DNA of 64,000 nt from Cycloclasticus pugetii PS-1 (GTDB lineage Bacteria > Pseudomonadota > Gammaproteobacteria > Methylococcales > Cycloclasticaceae). This document shows positions 36,536-45,510 of this stretch, in pieces. The notes under the pieces are model-generated. The model was not told where the DNA came from. It did no database searches and was given only the letters and a program-made list of their open reading frames with translations. The position numbers and the translations under genes are program-made. Within the stretch, counting starts at the first letter, position 1; the number at the start of each line of letters is the position of its first letter. The stretch is from positions 2,046,001 through 2,110,000 of the forward strand of contig NZ_ARVU01000001.1 of the NCBI RefSeq assembly GCF_000384415.1, read 5' to 3'.

Positions 36536-38050
36536 TTATATTGCCCGCTCACTCAAGCATTGGTTCCTTCCTAAACTTTTAGCTTTATACAAGGCCTGAT
36601 CAGCCCTTCCATAGACATCACTTACCGTATCTCCAGGAGCAAACTCGGCACAACCAACAGACATTGTTATTGTAAGTCGTTTACCTTGATAACCAAACTT
36701 ACAATCTTCTACACTTTTTCGAAATTGCTCTAACCTTTTTAACCCACTATCAAGGTCACTACCTGTAAAAATAACAGCAAATTCTTCGCCGCCAATTCGA
36801 CCAAAGAAATCACTTTCTCGTACCTGCTTATTAATTAACTGGCTAATCGTGCATAACACCTTGTCACCTACAGAGTGCCCATACGTATCATTAATTTTTT
36901 TAAAACGGTCAATATCTAACACGGCCAACACCAAAGGCTCTGCATTTCGTTTCCAGCGCTCGTACTCGAGCCTAATACGCTCATCAAACGCTCGCCTATT
37001 TGCAACCCCCGTCAACACATCAACCAGTGCTTCTTCATGTGCTTGTATTAGCGATAATTTCAGCTCTTGTACTTGTAACTCCATTTTTTTTAATTTATTC
37101 GCTACGGAAAATGCATACCCTTCGACTTCATCTACTCGACGCCTTTCTACCTCGGTAAATTCAGAGACTGTTTGACTAAACTCAGCAAGGCGTTTGATCA
37201 GCAAGGCCTTTAATAACGCTAAATTATCTGCTTGCAACACCGACTCTTGCAATGTTTTAACCTGACCACCCATCAACTCAGTCAACCGCCATCGATCTTT
37301 TAATTCATCTGCTTCTTCAGCTCCTGCTTGCCTAAGATCTGAAGAAAGTTCAGCCAACTTATGAATAACTGTTTCAACAAGCCCAGAGAACTCAACAATG
37401 AGCTCATTCTTGTTTACAATGCCGTTTCCTAGCACATCAAAAGTTTCTTTATGAAAAGTACTAAGGTCAGATAAGTTAGCCATCCTCTCAATATCTTTAT
37501 GCAACCCAGCCACCTTAATCGACTCTGCAAGCCCGGCGTCTAATGCTTCAAGACTTCCTAATTGACGTGCTAGATCACCCTTTAATCCGTTTAAAGAAGC
37601 TTTAATTGAAGGACCACTATTATCAAAAAGCGCCCCAACTATTAAATTAACGACTTTTCGGGTAAAAGCTTTTAACTCATTTGGAGTACGAATCTTAGCG
37701 GCATCTTTTTGCAAGATTTCAACATCATCACCCAATACATCTGACATTTTTAAATTTTCTAACAGAATATCTAACGTGGTAATTGCTGAACGTAAATCGT
37801 CTTTATCAAAATAGCTTATCACTAAGTCTCTTACACGACTTAATGCTTCAACAGGTGCTCCTTCACCATTGGGCGTATTCCTAGGTAACGAGTTAATCGC
37901 TTTATCTATTGCCTTATGGTGCCCTTTAACTCCTTTTAATATCGACATTAGTACTTGATACAACGCCTGAATACTATCCGTCGCCTTTTGCTCGGACTCA
38001 TCCAGCTCTTTTAATGCACGCCTATACTTCTCTTTATAGTCTGCCATCAA
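36536..38050 (-). CDS. Diguanylate cyclase (GGDEF) with large helical N-terminal region
   Basis: Makes the second messenger c-di-GMP. The C-terminal 170 residues form a GGDEF domain with the active-site variant GGEEF and the catalytic-domain opening DVLTGVANRRAFDER. An inhibitory I-site RxxD (RESD) lies five residues before GGEEF, so product feedback is expected. The N-terminal 330 residues are helical and acidic, without membrane segments or a sensor domain that I recognise. The protein is 504 residues, or 503 if the second ATG is used. It follows rpsI in the same direction but is separated by a terminator. Confidence 0.92.
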   Translation of the reverse strand: MMADYKEKYRRALKELDESEQKATDSIQALYQVLMSILKGVKGHHKAIDKAINSLPRNTPNGEGAPVEALSRVRDLVISYFDKDDLRSAITTLDILLENLKMSDVLGDDVEILQKDAAKIRTPNELKAFTRKVVNLIVGALFDNSGPSIKASLNGLKGDLARQLGSLEALDAGLAESIKVAGLHKDIERMANLSDLSTFHKETFDVLGNGIVNKNELIVEFSGLVETVIHKLAELSSDLRQAGAEEADELKDRWRLTELMGGQVKTLQESVLQADNLALLKALLIKRLAEFSQTVSEFTEVERRRVDEVEGYAFSVANKLKKMELQVQELKLSLIQAHEEALVDVLTGVANRRAFDERIRLEYERWKRNAEPLVLAVLDIDRFKKINDTYGHSVGDKVLCTISQLINKQVRESDFFGRIGGEEFAVIFTGSDLDSGLKRLEQFRKSVEDCKFGYQGKRLTITMSVGCAEFAPGDTVSDVYGRADQALYKAKSLGRNQCLSERAI

Positions 38051-38130
38051 TCAGTATCTAAATAATCATGTTTGAAGTATAGACCAACCTTTAAAAAGAT
38101 ACCAACACACCGATTTCTTTTCCTTTTGCA

Positions 38131-38165
38131 CAAAAAAAGCCCATTTTAATAATGGGCTTTTTTTA
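38131..38165. terminator. Terminator between rpsI and the GGDEF gene
   Basis: The stem GCCCATT / AATGGGC with a five-base loop is flanked by A-runs on one side and T-runs on the other, so it can work in both directions. For the minus strand it ends the rplM-rpsI transcript. Confidence 0.85.
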
Positions 38166-38204
38166 AAACGGTAAGAACTTTCGCTCTTATTTGAATCAAT
38201 ACGA

Positions 38205-38597
38205 TTAACGTTTTGAGTACTGAGGACGTTTTCTCGCTTTGTGAAGACCAACTTTTTTACGCTCAACTTCACGTGAGTCACGTGTTACAAAACCTGCTTT
38301 GCGAAGGGCAGGACGTAACTCGCCATCAAACTCCATTAATGCGCGGGTAATCCCCAATCTAATAGCACCGGCTTGACCTGATGTTCCACCACCTTTTACA
38401 GTGATAAGAAGGTCAAATTTCTCCATTGCTTCTGCTGTTTCTAGTGGCTGACGAACAATCATACGATCAGTTTCGCGGCCAAAATAAGTATCTAGCGTTG
38501 CATTGTTAATTTTAATCTCGCCTTTGCCAGGACGTGCAAAAACACGTGCAACTGAACTTTTACGACGACCAGTTCCATAATATTGGGTTTGTGCCAT
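38205..38597 (-). CDS. rpsI: 30S ribosomal protein S9
   Basis: Small-subunit protein S9, 130 residues. Typical features are the start [19 protein letters not shown], the segment [19 protein letters not shown] and the C-terminal tail ending RPQYSKR, whose last arginine contacts the P-site tRNA. It lies 15 nt after rplM, the conserved pair. Confidence 0.98.
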   Translation of the reverse strand: MAQTQYYGTGRRKSSVARVFARPGKGEIKINNATLDTYFGRETDRMIVRQPLETAEAMEKFDLLITVKGGGTSGQAGAIRLGITRALMEFDGELRPALRKAGFVTRDSREVERKKVGLHKARKRPQYSKR

Positions 38598-38612
38598 GAT
38601 AATAAACTCTTG

Positions 38613-39041
38613 TTATAGTTCTAATGTTTTAGGTTGTTGGGCTTGATGCGTATGCTCAGCGCCAACAAATACTTTCATTTTCTTGAACATATTTCGACCC
38701 AATGTGTTTTTCGGCAACATGCCTCTAACAGCTGATTGGATGATACGCTCTGGGTGTGTTTCACGAAGCTTACCTAAAGAAACAGACTTTAAGTTACCAA
38801 TGTAACCTGTGTGATGATAATACATCTTGTCTTTTTCTTTATTGCCTGTCACACCAATTTTTTCAGCGTTAATGACAACAATGTAATCGCCCGTATCAAC
38901 GTGAGGTGTATATTCAGGCTTATGCTTACCGCGTAAACGGCGTGCTATTTCTGTGGCTAAGCGCCCCAGCGCTTTACCTTCGGCATCAACAACATACCAA
39001 TCGTGTTCTACTTCTTCTGTTTTTGCGCTAAATGTTTTCAT
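38613..39041 (-). CDS. rplM: 50S ribosomal protein L13
   Basis: Large-subunit protein L13, 142 residues, with [52 protein letters not shown] and [13 protein letters not shown]. It is co-transcribed with rpsI from the promoter annotated just upstream. In Escherichia coli, L13 represses its own operon through the leader; no leader structure can be confirmed here. Confidence 0.98.
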   Translation of the reverse strand: MKTFSAKTEEVEHDWYVVDAEGKALGRLATEIARRLRGKHKPEYTPHVDTGDYIVVINAEKIGVTGNKEKDKMYYHHTGYIGNLKSVSLGKLRETHPERIIQSAVRGMLPKNTLGRNMFKKMKVFVGAEHTHQAQQPKTLEL

Positions 39042-39088
39042 TTCTTAATTCCACTCACTCGAGATGCGGGTCTATCAAAGAGCCGCGT

Positions 39089-39117
39089 ATTCTATCTATT
39101 TTTTATCTAAATCACAA
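39089..39117 (-). promoter_or_regulatory. Sigma-70 promoter of rplM-rpsI
   Basis: On the minus strand, TTGTGA and TAGAAT are spaced by exactly 17 nt, followed by a GC-rich discriminator (ACGCGGCTC). GC-rich discriminators are typical of growth-rate and ppGpp-controlled ribosomal promoters. The start would lie about 40 nt before the rplM ATG. Confidence 0.6.
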
Positions 39118-39157
39118 TGTTAAGTTACAAAACTTTATAAAATCGAACTAAAACCGT

Positions 39158-41059
39158 CTAATGAAGCACATTCGCAATAGCACATTGTGGTTTATAACCA
39201 ACCACTGCTTCTGATAATACCGCTCTAATTTCAACATCATCATTGTCATTAATCGCTTGCTGCAAACGTCTAATAAGAATATTCAGCTCTTCCCAAGGAA
39301 TCATACTTTCATTAGCCCGCATGATTTTTTCATGGTCTGTATTTTTCACATCATTACCGATCAATAACTCTTCATACAGCTTTTCACCCGGGCGTAACCC
39401 GGTGAACTTTATTTCGATGTCTCCGTGCGGCGTATCATCTTCTTTAACTTCTAGTCCACTTAAATGAATCATTCGCTTTGCCAATTCTAATATTTTAACA
39501 GGCTCGCCCATGTCTAAAACGAACACATCGCCACCTTTTGCCATGGCACCCGCTTGTATAACCAATTGGGCTGCCTCAGGGATTGTCATAAAGTAACGAA
39601 TAATTTTAGGGTCCGTCACAGTCACTGGACCACCTTCTTTTATTTGCTTCTTAAACAGAGGAATGACGGAGCCTGACGAGCCGAGCACATTGCCAAAACG
39701 CACCATCGCAAATTGTGTTGCAGATACGCCTCTATGCTTATTACTTAATGCCTGCAAAACCAATTCAGCCATTCTTTTTGAAGCCCCCATCGTATTAGTA
39801 GGCCGCACAGCCTTATCTGTTGAGATCAGTATAAAGTCCTTAACCTTCGACTTTAATGCTGCCTCAGCTGTATATAAGGTCCCCAGAATATTGTTTTTAA
39901 TTGCTTCTCTTGGGTTTTTCTCAACTAATGGCACATGCTTATAGGCTGCAGCATGATATACCGTTTCAACGTGCGCCGCCTGACAAGCTAATAAAACTCG
40001 ATCTGAATCCGTTACCGACCCCAAGACAGGCTTAATGACCACTTCTTCGCTGATCGGCTGATTTTTTAAATCATGCTCTATCATATAAAGAGCAAACTCG
40101 CTATGTTCAAATAAAACAATCTCTTTTGGCTTTTGCTGCAAGATTTGACGACACAGTTCAGCTCCGATTGAGCCACCTGCCCCCGTTACCATCACAACTT
40201 TATTATGTATGTTTTTCGCCATCAAAGATTTATTAGGCAATACCTGATCACGGCCTAATAAATCTTCAATTTCAACGTCTCTTATATCATCAACCGTTAC
40301 TTCACCCTCGGCAATTTCAGCTAATGTTGGTAACGTTTTCACAGTTACTGGGTAAGGCTCCAACAAAGCAATAACTTGGTTACGGCGAGACCGTGACACT
40401 GAGGGCATCGCCAATAACACATCCTTCACTCCATGTCGCTCAATAAGTCGGCTCAAATGTGAGAACGGGTGCACACGAACATCACCCATTTGCCGCCGAT
40501 GAAGTGATGGCTCGTCATCAATAAAGGCCACTACTTTCATACCACTTTTTACATTTAGTTGCCCAAGCACTTGCATACCTGACGAGCCCGCACCATAAAT
40601 GACCACATTACGAGCTGCATTTACATTCGCAGGAGCCAACCCTGCCAGCCACCAACGCACCACCATTCGACTTCCACCAACCATAAGGAGAGCCACCAAC
40701 CAATTAATAATGTGAACTGAACGCGGCACAACTTCAATATTCGCCAACACAACAAAAAAAGCAATAAGCAAGCTATAAAGAGAGACCGCCTTAACCACAA
40801 CCCATAAAGAGTGAAAGCCAATATATCTAATAATCGCTCGATACAAGCCCAATCTAATAAAAATAGGTGTTGCTATAAAAGGCGCAACAGCAAACAACCA
40901 AATTACGCTGCCTTCGGGCCAATAAAACTCACCTAGCCGTAGTGAGAAGGATACCCATAAAGCCAACGTAATAACAATAAAATCAAATAGCAGCGTAACC
41001 GCACGCTTTATCCGCCTGCTTCGACTAATGAACCAACCTGGAAGTGAAAAAATATCCAT
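39158..41059 (-). CDS. Membrane nucleotide-sugar 4,6-dehydratase (WbpM/FlaA1-type)
   Basis: Large SDR of 633 residues with the WbpM layout: four or five N-terminal membrane helices (about 20-130), a first Rossmann domain (VVIYGAGSSGMQVLGQLN near 148) and a second, catalytic Rossmann domain (MVTGAGGSIGAELCRQI near 290). The catalytic region reads LISTDKAVRPTNTMGASKRMAE. WbpM and relatives turn UDP-GlcNAc into UDP-4-keto-6-deoxy-GlcNAc, the precursor of N-acetylquinovosamine and related sugars. It is the last gene of a long minus-strand polysaccharide run. Confidence 0.92.
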   Translation of the reverse strand: MDIFSLPGWFISRSRRIKRAVTLLFDFIVITLALWVSFSLRLGEFYWPEGSVIWLFAVAPFIATPIFIRLGLYRAIIRYIGFHSLWVVVKAVSLYSLLIAFFVVLANIEVVPRSVHIINWLVALLMVGGSRMVVRWWLAGLAPANVNAARNVVIYGAGSSGMQVLGQLNVKSGMKVVAFIDDEPSLHRRQMGDVRVHPFSHLSRLIERHGVKDVLLAMPSVSRSRRNQVIALLEPYPVTVKTLPTLAEIAEGEVTVDDIRDVEIEDLLGRDQVLPNKSLMAKNIHNKVVMVTGAGGSIGAELCRQILQQKPKEIVLFEHSEFALYMIEHDLKNQPISEEVVIKPVLGSVTDSDRVLLACQAAHVETVYHAAAYKHVPLVEKNPREAIKNNILGTLYTAEAALKSKVKDFILISTDKAVRPTNTMGASKRMAELVLQALSNKHRGVSATQFAMVRFGNVLGSSGSVIPLFKKQIKEGGPVTVTDPKIIRYFMTIPEAAQLVIQAGAMAKGGDVFVLDMGEPVKILELAKRMIHLSGLEVKEDDTPHGDIEIKFTGLRPGEKLYEELLIGNDVKNTDHEKIMRANESMIPWEELNILIRRLQQAINDNDDVEIRAVLSEAVVGYKPQCAIANVLH

Positions 41060-41074
41060 ATTTAACTCACACCT

Positions 41075-42331
41075 CTACCGACCTACTCCTAAATAATAAA
41101 ACCCGTGCTGTTTAACGACCTCTTTATCAAAAACATTCCTCCCATCAATGATCAAACGATCATTCATGCATTTAGCAAGTTGCTCATAATCAGGTGACCA
41201 ATAAAGCGGCCACTCAGTAACGAGTAATAACGCATCGGCACCAGCTGCTGCATCCATCGGTTCTTTACAATAACGGATCAATGCCTCACCTGCATAATAA
41301 CTTTTTATATTTGGCATTGCTTCTGGGTCATGAATATTAACTTGAACCCCTTGCGCAACCAGTGCATTAATTATTTTTAAGCTGGGCGCATTATCAATGC
41401 TGGCTGTTCCTGACTTAAATGAACACCCCCAAATTGCAACCACTTTATCTTCCAAAGCACCATTATAGTGTTGCCACAATTTTCTGAACAGCAACTCTTT
41501 TTGCACTTCATTTTCGTCAACAACTGCTTTTAATAATGATTGCTGTTGCTTCTGCTGTTGAAAAATGCCAGAGAACTTAGAGACATAAGCATGGAAGTTC
41601 TGCCCTCCAAAACCACAGCCCGGCGACAAGTAATGCTCACCGATCCTTGTATCAGCCCTCATTCCTTCTTGAACAACGCTAATATCCACACCTAACTGAT
41701 CTGCCAGATTAGCCAATTCATTAACATAACCTAAACGAATAGCGAGCATGCCTGTAATAGCAAATTTGGTAAATTCAGCTTCACGAGTTGTCATTAACTG
41801 CAGTGTATTCAAGCCCTCACTAAACGGCCTTAATAAAGCTCGAGCCTTAACTAATGCCTTATGATGATCTAGCCCCAAAACGATCCCGTTAGGTTGACTA
41901 AAACCCTGGATCGCCGAACCTTCTTGTAAATTATCGGGGATATACACCACATAGCCTTTCCCTTTTAATCGAGTTTGCAGGTCACGTGTCGCTCCCACCG
42001 CAAAGTTACATTGATTAACGACCAGCATATCATTTTGAGCTGATTGAGAAAGCCGCTCCATCACTTGCTCAGCCTTGTATTGCTGGTCTGGCTGAAAGGC
42101 AAGCCAATGAATATTAGCCTCTGGCTGCACTCCTTCGTTACGCCGACTAAGTCGGCCACTACTAATCTGTGCTTCTAACTGTTGCAATAAATTCGGCTCA
42201 TCACGAACCGTCGGAATCTTTCCTAATTCACCTTGCGACACACCGCAAATAACTACATCGTTTCCTACTTTAGCTAGGCATGTCGCCGCAACCCAGGCAG
42301 AAAGCCCCGCACCATACACATTAACTTTCAT
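41075..42331 (-). CDS. Ugd-like nucleotide-sugar dehydrogenase homologue lacking catalytic residues
   Basis: A 418-residue protein with the fold of UDP-glucose/GDP-mannose dehydrogenases: N-terminal Rossmann (VYGAGLSAWVAATCLA), central dimerisation helix (EAEFTKFAITGMLAIRLGYVNELA in parts) and C-terminal domain (VAIWGCSFKSGTASIDNAPSLK). The signature that should read GFGGxCFPKD reads GFGGQNFHAY, so the catalytic cysteine is asparagine and the following Lys-Asp are lost. The active-site Asn four residues after the conserved lysine is Thr, and the NAD-ribose Asp is missing (VVICGVSQ). I chose ATG at 42331, which overlaps pgi by 11 nt. It is probably a pseudoenzyme with a binding or regulatory role. 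Alternative: an enzyme of different chemistry. Confidence 0.85.
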   Translation of the reverse strand: MKVNVYGAGLSAWVAATCLAKVGNDVVICGVSQGELGKIPTVRDEPNLLQQLEAQISSGRLSRRNEGVQPEANIHWLAFQPDQQYKAEQVMERLSQSAQNDMLVVNQCNFAVGATRDLQTRLKGKGYVVYIPDNLQEGSAIQGFSQPNGIVLGLDHHKALVKARALLRPFSEGLNTLQLMTTREAEFTKFAITGMLAIRLGYVNELANLADQLGVDISVVQEGMRADTRIGEHYLSPGCGFGGQNFHAYVSKFSGIFQQQKQQQSLLKAVVDENEVQKELLFRKLWQHYNGALEDKVVAIWGCSFKSGTASIDNAPSLKIINALVAQGVQVNIHDPEAMPNIKSYYAGEALIRYCKEPMDAAAGADALLLVTEWPLYWSPDYEQLAKCMNDRLIIDGRNVFDKEVVKQHGFYYLGVGR

Positions 42332-43952
42332 ACTGAGCCTGTTGACGTTGAACACGCTGAATCAATCCCCTAGTAGATGAATCCAGGTCCCCACTCACCT
42401 GTGACTGAAACTCTGGTAATAATGATGAAGCTAGCTTTTTGCCTTTTTCCACGCCCCACTGATCAAACGGGTTTATTTCCCAAATCACCGACTGCACAAA
42501 CACTTTATGCTCATATAAAGCAATCAGTCCGCCAAACGTTTCTGGGGTTAACTCATCCAACATAATCGTGCTACTAGGCTGATTGCCATCGTAATGCTGA
42601 TAACCTAAATCATTTTCCGATTCGGCGCCCAAGGCCAGAAGCCTAGATTGCGCCAAGCAATTAGCAAGCGATAACTGATGCTGCAGCTGAAGCTCTTCAC
42701 CTTCGCCTTCATAGCGTACCGCTGTGGTAATAAAGTCGCACATCACCAATTCAGTACCTTGATGTAAAAGCTGATAAAACGCGTGTTGTGCATTCGAGCC
42801 GACTTCACCCCATAACACTGGGCAGGTTCGGTAATTAAGCCGCTCTCCCTTGGTATTGACACTTTTCCCGTTACTTTCCATTTCCAACTGTTGTAAATAG
42901 GATGGTAAATGTGAAAGACGTCCATCATAAGGCAAAATTGTGTGTGCATGAATATTCAAAAAGTTAATATTCCAAACGCCAACCAAGCCTAATAAAACGG
43001 GCAAATTTTTATCAAAGCTCGTCTCTCTAAAATGCCTGTCCATTGCATGAGCACCTTTAAGAATCGCACGAAAATTTTCCATACCAACTTTAAGCGCAAT
43101 AGGCAACCCTATTACTGACCACAAAGAATATCGCCCACCAACCCAATCCCAAAATAATAATTGGTTTTTCTCGGGAACCCCCCATGATTGTGCCGCACGG
43201 ATATTCCCAGTTGCTGCAATAAAGTGATGTTGATTAATTAAGTCTACAGACTTCCCACCTGCTTTTAACAACCATTCCCTAGCCGTATTAGCATTTGCCA
43301 AGGTGTCAATTGTGCTAAATGTTTTAGAGGCCACAATAAATAATGTTGTCGCGGGCTCTAATAAAGGAAGTAGCTTTTCTAGTTCACTCCCATCCATTGA
43401 TGATACAAAATGGATATCAAGTTGCTTGCTTTCAGCAGGCGTATATTGCTCTAATGCATCACAAGCCATTAACGGCCCAAGGTTTGAACCTCCAACCCCA
43501 ATATTTACAATTGACCGAATAGGTCGACCATCAAAACCTCGCCACTGAGCCTGCTGGATCTGCCTAACCAATAACGCCATTTTTTCTAAGGAAGCATGGA
43601 TATCTTCCGTAATAACCCTGTCGTTAACCTTAAGGGTTTCTTCTTTGGGGAGCCGTAACGCAGTATGCAACGCAGAACGCCCCTCCGATACATTGACTTG
43701 CTCTCCAGTAAATAATTTTTCAATCCATTCGCCCAGCGCTTGCTGCTCAGCTAAGGCCGTTAATTTACCCAATGTGTCTTTGGTAATCCGCTGCTTTGAA
43801 AGATCTAATAAAAAACTCTCGGTAGAAAAACTAAACTCATCAAACCTATCAGCCTCTAGACGAAATAACTCAGATAGGTGCAATCCCTTCATTTCTTCAG
43901 CGTGCGACTGAAGATCAACCCATGCTTTTACCTCACCACTATTCATGCTCAT
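42321..43952 (-). CDS. pgi: Glucose-6-phosphate isomerase
   Basis: Interconverts glucose 6-phosphate and fructose 6-phosphate, linking glycolysis to the sugar-nucleotide pathways around it. The 543 residues contain NIGVGGSNLGPLMACDAL, FIVASKTFSTIDT, DWVGGRYSLWSVIGLPIAL and the second PGI signature near the C-terminus (GTELVMCDF to the ENDLGYQHYDGNQPSS region). It overlaps galU upstream by 14 nt if the first ATG is used, or 8 nt with the next ATG, and overlaps the Ugd-like gene downstream. The overlap indicates a coupled operon. Confidence 0.95.
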   Translation of the reverse strand: MSMNSGEVKAWVDLQSHAEEMKGLHLSELFRLEADRFDEFSFSTESFLLDLSKQRITKDTLGKLTALAEQQALGEWIEKLFTGEQVNVSEGRSALHTALRLPKEETLKVNDRVITEDIHASLEKMALLVRQIQQAQWRGFDGRPIRSIVNIGVGGSNLGPLMACDALEQYTPAESKQLDIHFVSSMDGSELEKLLPLLEPATTLFIVASKTFSTIDTLANANTAREWLLKAGGKSVDLINQHHFIAATGNIRAAQSWGVPEKNQLLFWDWVGGRYSLWSVIGLPIALKVGMENFRAILKGAHAMDRHFRETSFDKNLPVLLGLVGVWNINFLNIHAHTILPYDGRLSHLPSYLQQLEMESNGKSVNTKGERLNYRTCPVLWGEVGSNAQHAFYQLLHQGTELVMCDFITTAVRYEGEGEELQLQHQLSLANCLAQSRLLALGAESENDLGYQHYDGNQPSSTIMLDELTPETFGGLIALYEHKVFVQSVIWEINPFDQWGVEKGKKLASSLLPEFQSQVSGDLDSSTRGLIQRVQRQQAQYES

Positions 43953-44832
43953 TAGCTAACACGTTGATAAACTGTCTCAAACCGTTGGCCGTGTCACTAT
44001 GCTGTAAACCATAGGCAAGATTAGCCTTTAAATAACCCAGTTTTTCTCCACAATCATATGTATCACCCATCATTTTATAGGCCTCCACTGGCTCCAATTT
44101 TAATAGAGCATCAATAGCATCCGTGAGTTGTATTTCGCCACCCGCACCGGGCTTACCGTCAGCCAGCAAACTCATAATCTTCCCAGGTAGCACATAACGA
44201 CCAATAACGGCTAAATTTGAAGGCGATTCGTCTTGCTTTGGCTTCTCGACCAGCCCTTTAATAGCTGTTGATTCGCCAAACGCTGGGGCCACACCTCCAC
44301 AGTCGGCAATACCATATAATTGAACTTTATCGTCTGGCACTTCGCCGACCATAATTTGAGCCGCACCTGTGTTTTCAAACTCAACAACCATTCTCATTAA
44401 GTCATTCGTTTTATCACCCCCGTTATTCACCAACACATCAGGTAAAATAACTACAAATGGTTCGCCGCCAACCATGCTCGCAGCACAATGTACTGCATGC
44501 CCAAGGCCTTTTGCTTCGGGTTGCCGAATTGAAATAATCGATACTTCTGGGGGGACAATATTTTGAATAGCCGCCAACAACGCCATTTTATTTTTACGTG
44601 CTAACTCAGCCTCAAGCTCATAATGCGCATCAAAGTGATCCTCTATTGTTGATTTACCCGCACGCGTCACCAAAATAATTTCCTTTATCCCCGCGGCAAC
44701 AGCTTCTTCAACCACATATTGAATAACCGGCTTATCCACTACTGGCATCATTTCTTTTGGGATCGCTTTACTAGCGGGTAAAACGCGCGTCCCTAAGCCC
44801 GCAACGGGGATTACTGCTTTTCGAACTTTCAA
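43939..44832 (-). CDS. galU: UTP-glucose-1-phosphate uridylyltransferase
   Basis: Makes UDP-glucose. The 297 residues begin with the nucleotide-binding motif VIPVAGLGTRVLPASKAIPKE (shown in part) and continue with MMPVVDKPVIQYVVEEAV, VILPDVLVN and GLVEKPKQDE, all typical of bacterial GalU. It is followed by pgi with overlapping reading frames. It lies 117 nt after the sugar transferase gene, so it may have a promoter of its own. Confidence 0.95.
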   Translation of the reverse strand: MKVRKAVIPVAGLGTRVLPASKAIPKEMMPVVDKPVIQYVVEEAVAAGIKEIILVTRAGKSTIEDHFDAHYELEAELARKNKMALLAAIQNIVPPEVSIISIRQPEAKGLGHAVHCAASMVGGEPFVVILPDVLVNNGGDKTNDLMRMVVEFENTGAAQIMVGEVPDDKVQLYGIADCGGVAPAFGESTAIKGLVEKPKQDESPSNLAVIGRYVLPGKIMSLLADGKPGAGGEIQLTDAIDALLKLEPVEAYKMMGDTYDCGEKLGYLKANLAYGLQHSDTANGLRQFINVLANEHE

Positions 44833-44949
44833 CGTCCTTGCTCCTTAAAACTATCGATAATCGCTAAGTCTAGCAAAGAAAAAAGACTACCAGCTTTTTT
44901 CCTGACTAAATTCGTAAAAATAGCAACCCAGAATCACGTGCCCATTAAA

Positions 44950-45510
44950 TTAATGGGAAACACCATCTCTTTTAAGCACCTTGAGAAACGTTAACCAAAG
45001 GATATAAATATCGAAGAAAAATGAGCGCCGATGCTTGTATTCAACATCTAGCTCTACTTTTTTGGATATAGGCAGCTCATCTCGACCATTAACCTGAGCC
45101 CAACCTGTTAAACCAGGCAACATTTCATGAACACCATTTTTAGTCCGTAGGGCAATCAAGTCACCCTGATTAAACAACGCTGGACGAGGCCCCACGAAGC
45201 TCATGTCTCCTTTTAAAATACACCATAGTTGCGGCAGCTCATCTAGGCTTGATTTGCGCAAAAAACCACCAATTGGCGTTAACAAACTTTTAGGATCCTT
45301 TAGCAAATGAGTGGCAACTGCGGGCGTATCTGTTTTCATGCTACGGAATTTAGGCATTTTAAAAACATCATTATTAATGCCTACTCTATCGGACCAATAT
45401 AAAGCCCCCCCTTTTGACGTTAGTCTAACCAAAATAGTCACAACACAAATGGGAATAAAAAAAATAATAACAGCATTGATAGCCAAAATTAAATCAGCGA
45501 GCCTTTTCAT
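44950..45510 (-). CDS. Initiating sugar-phosphate transferase (PglC/WcaJ-type)
   Basis: Monotopic phosphoglycosyl transferase that starts glycan synthesis by moving a sugar-1-phosphate onto undecaprenyl phosphate. The 186 residues match the minimal form: an N-terminal re-entrant hydrophobic helix (about 6-28), then [10 protein letters not shown], the catalytic-type segment [25 protein letters not shown] (in parts, with the conserved DE pair) and [16 protein letters not shown]. It overlaps the upstream SDR gene by 17 nt. Together with the dehydratase and SDR, the donor may be UDP-QuiNAc (inference). Confidence 0.93.
   Translation of the reverse strand: MKRLADLILAINAVIIFFIPICVVTILVRLTSKGGALYWSDRVGINNDVFKMPKFRSMKTDTPAVATHLLKDPKSLLTPIGGFLRKSSLDELPQLWCILKGDMSFVGPRPALFNQGDLIALRTKNGVHEMLPGLTGWAQVNGRDELPISKKVELDVEYKHRRSFFFDIYILWLTFLKVLKRDGVSH

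Noticed and set aside
38066-38281. 71-codon minus-strand frame over the rpsI end
   Set aside because: Runs through the rpsI coding sequence and its terminator in another frame; a shadow.
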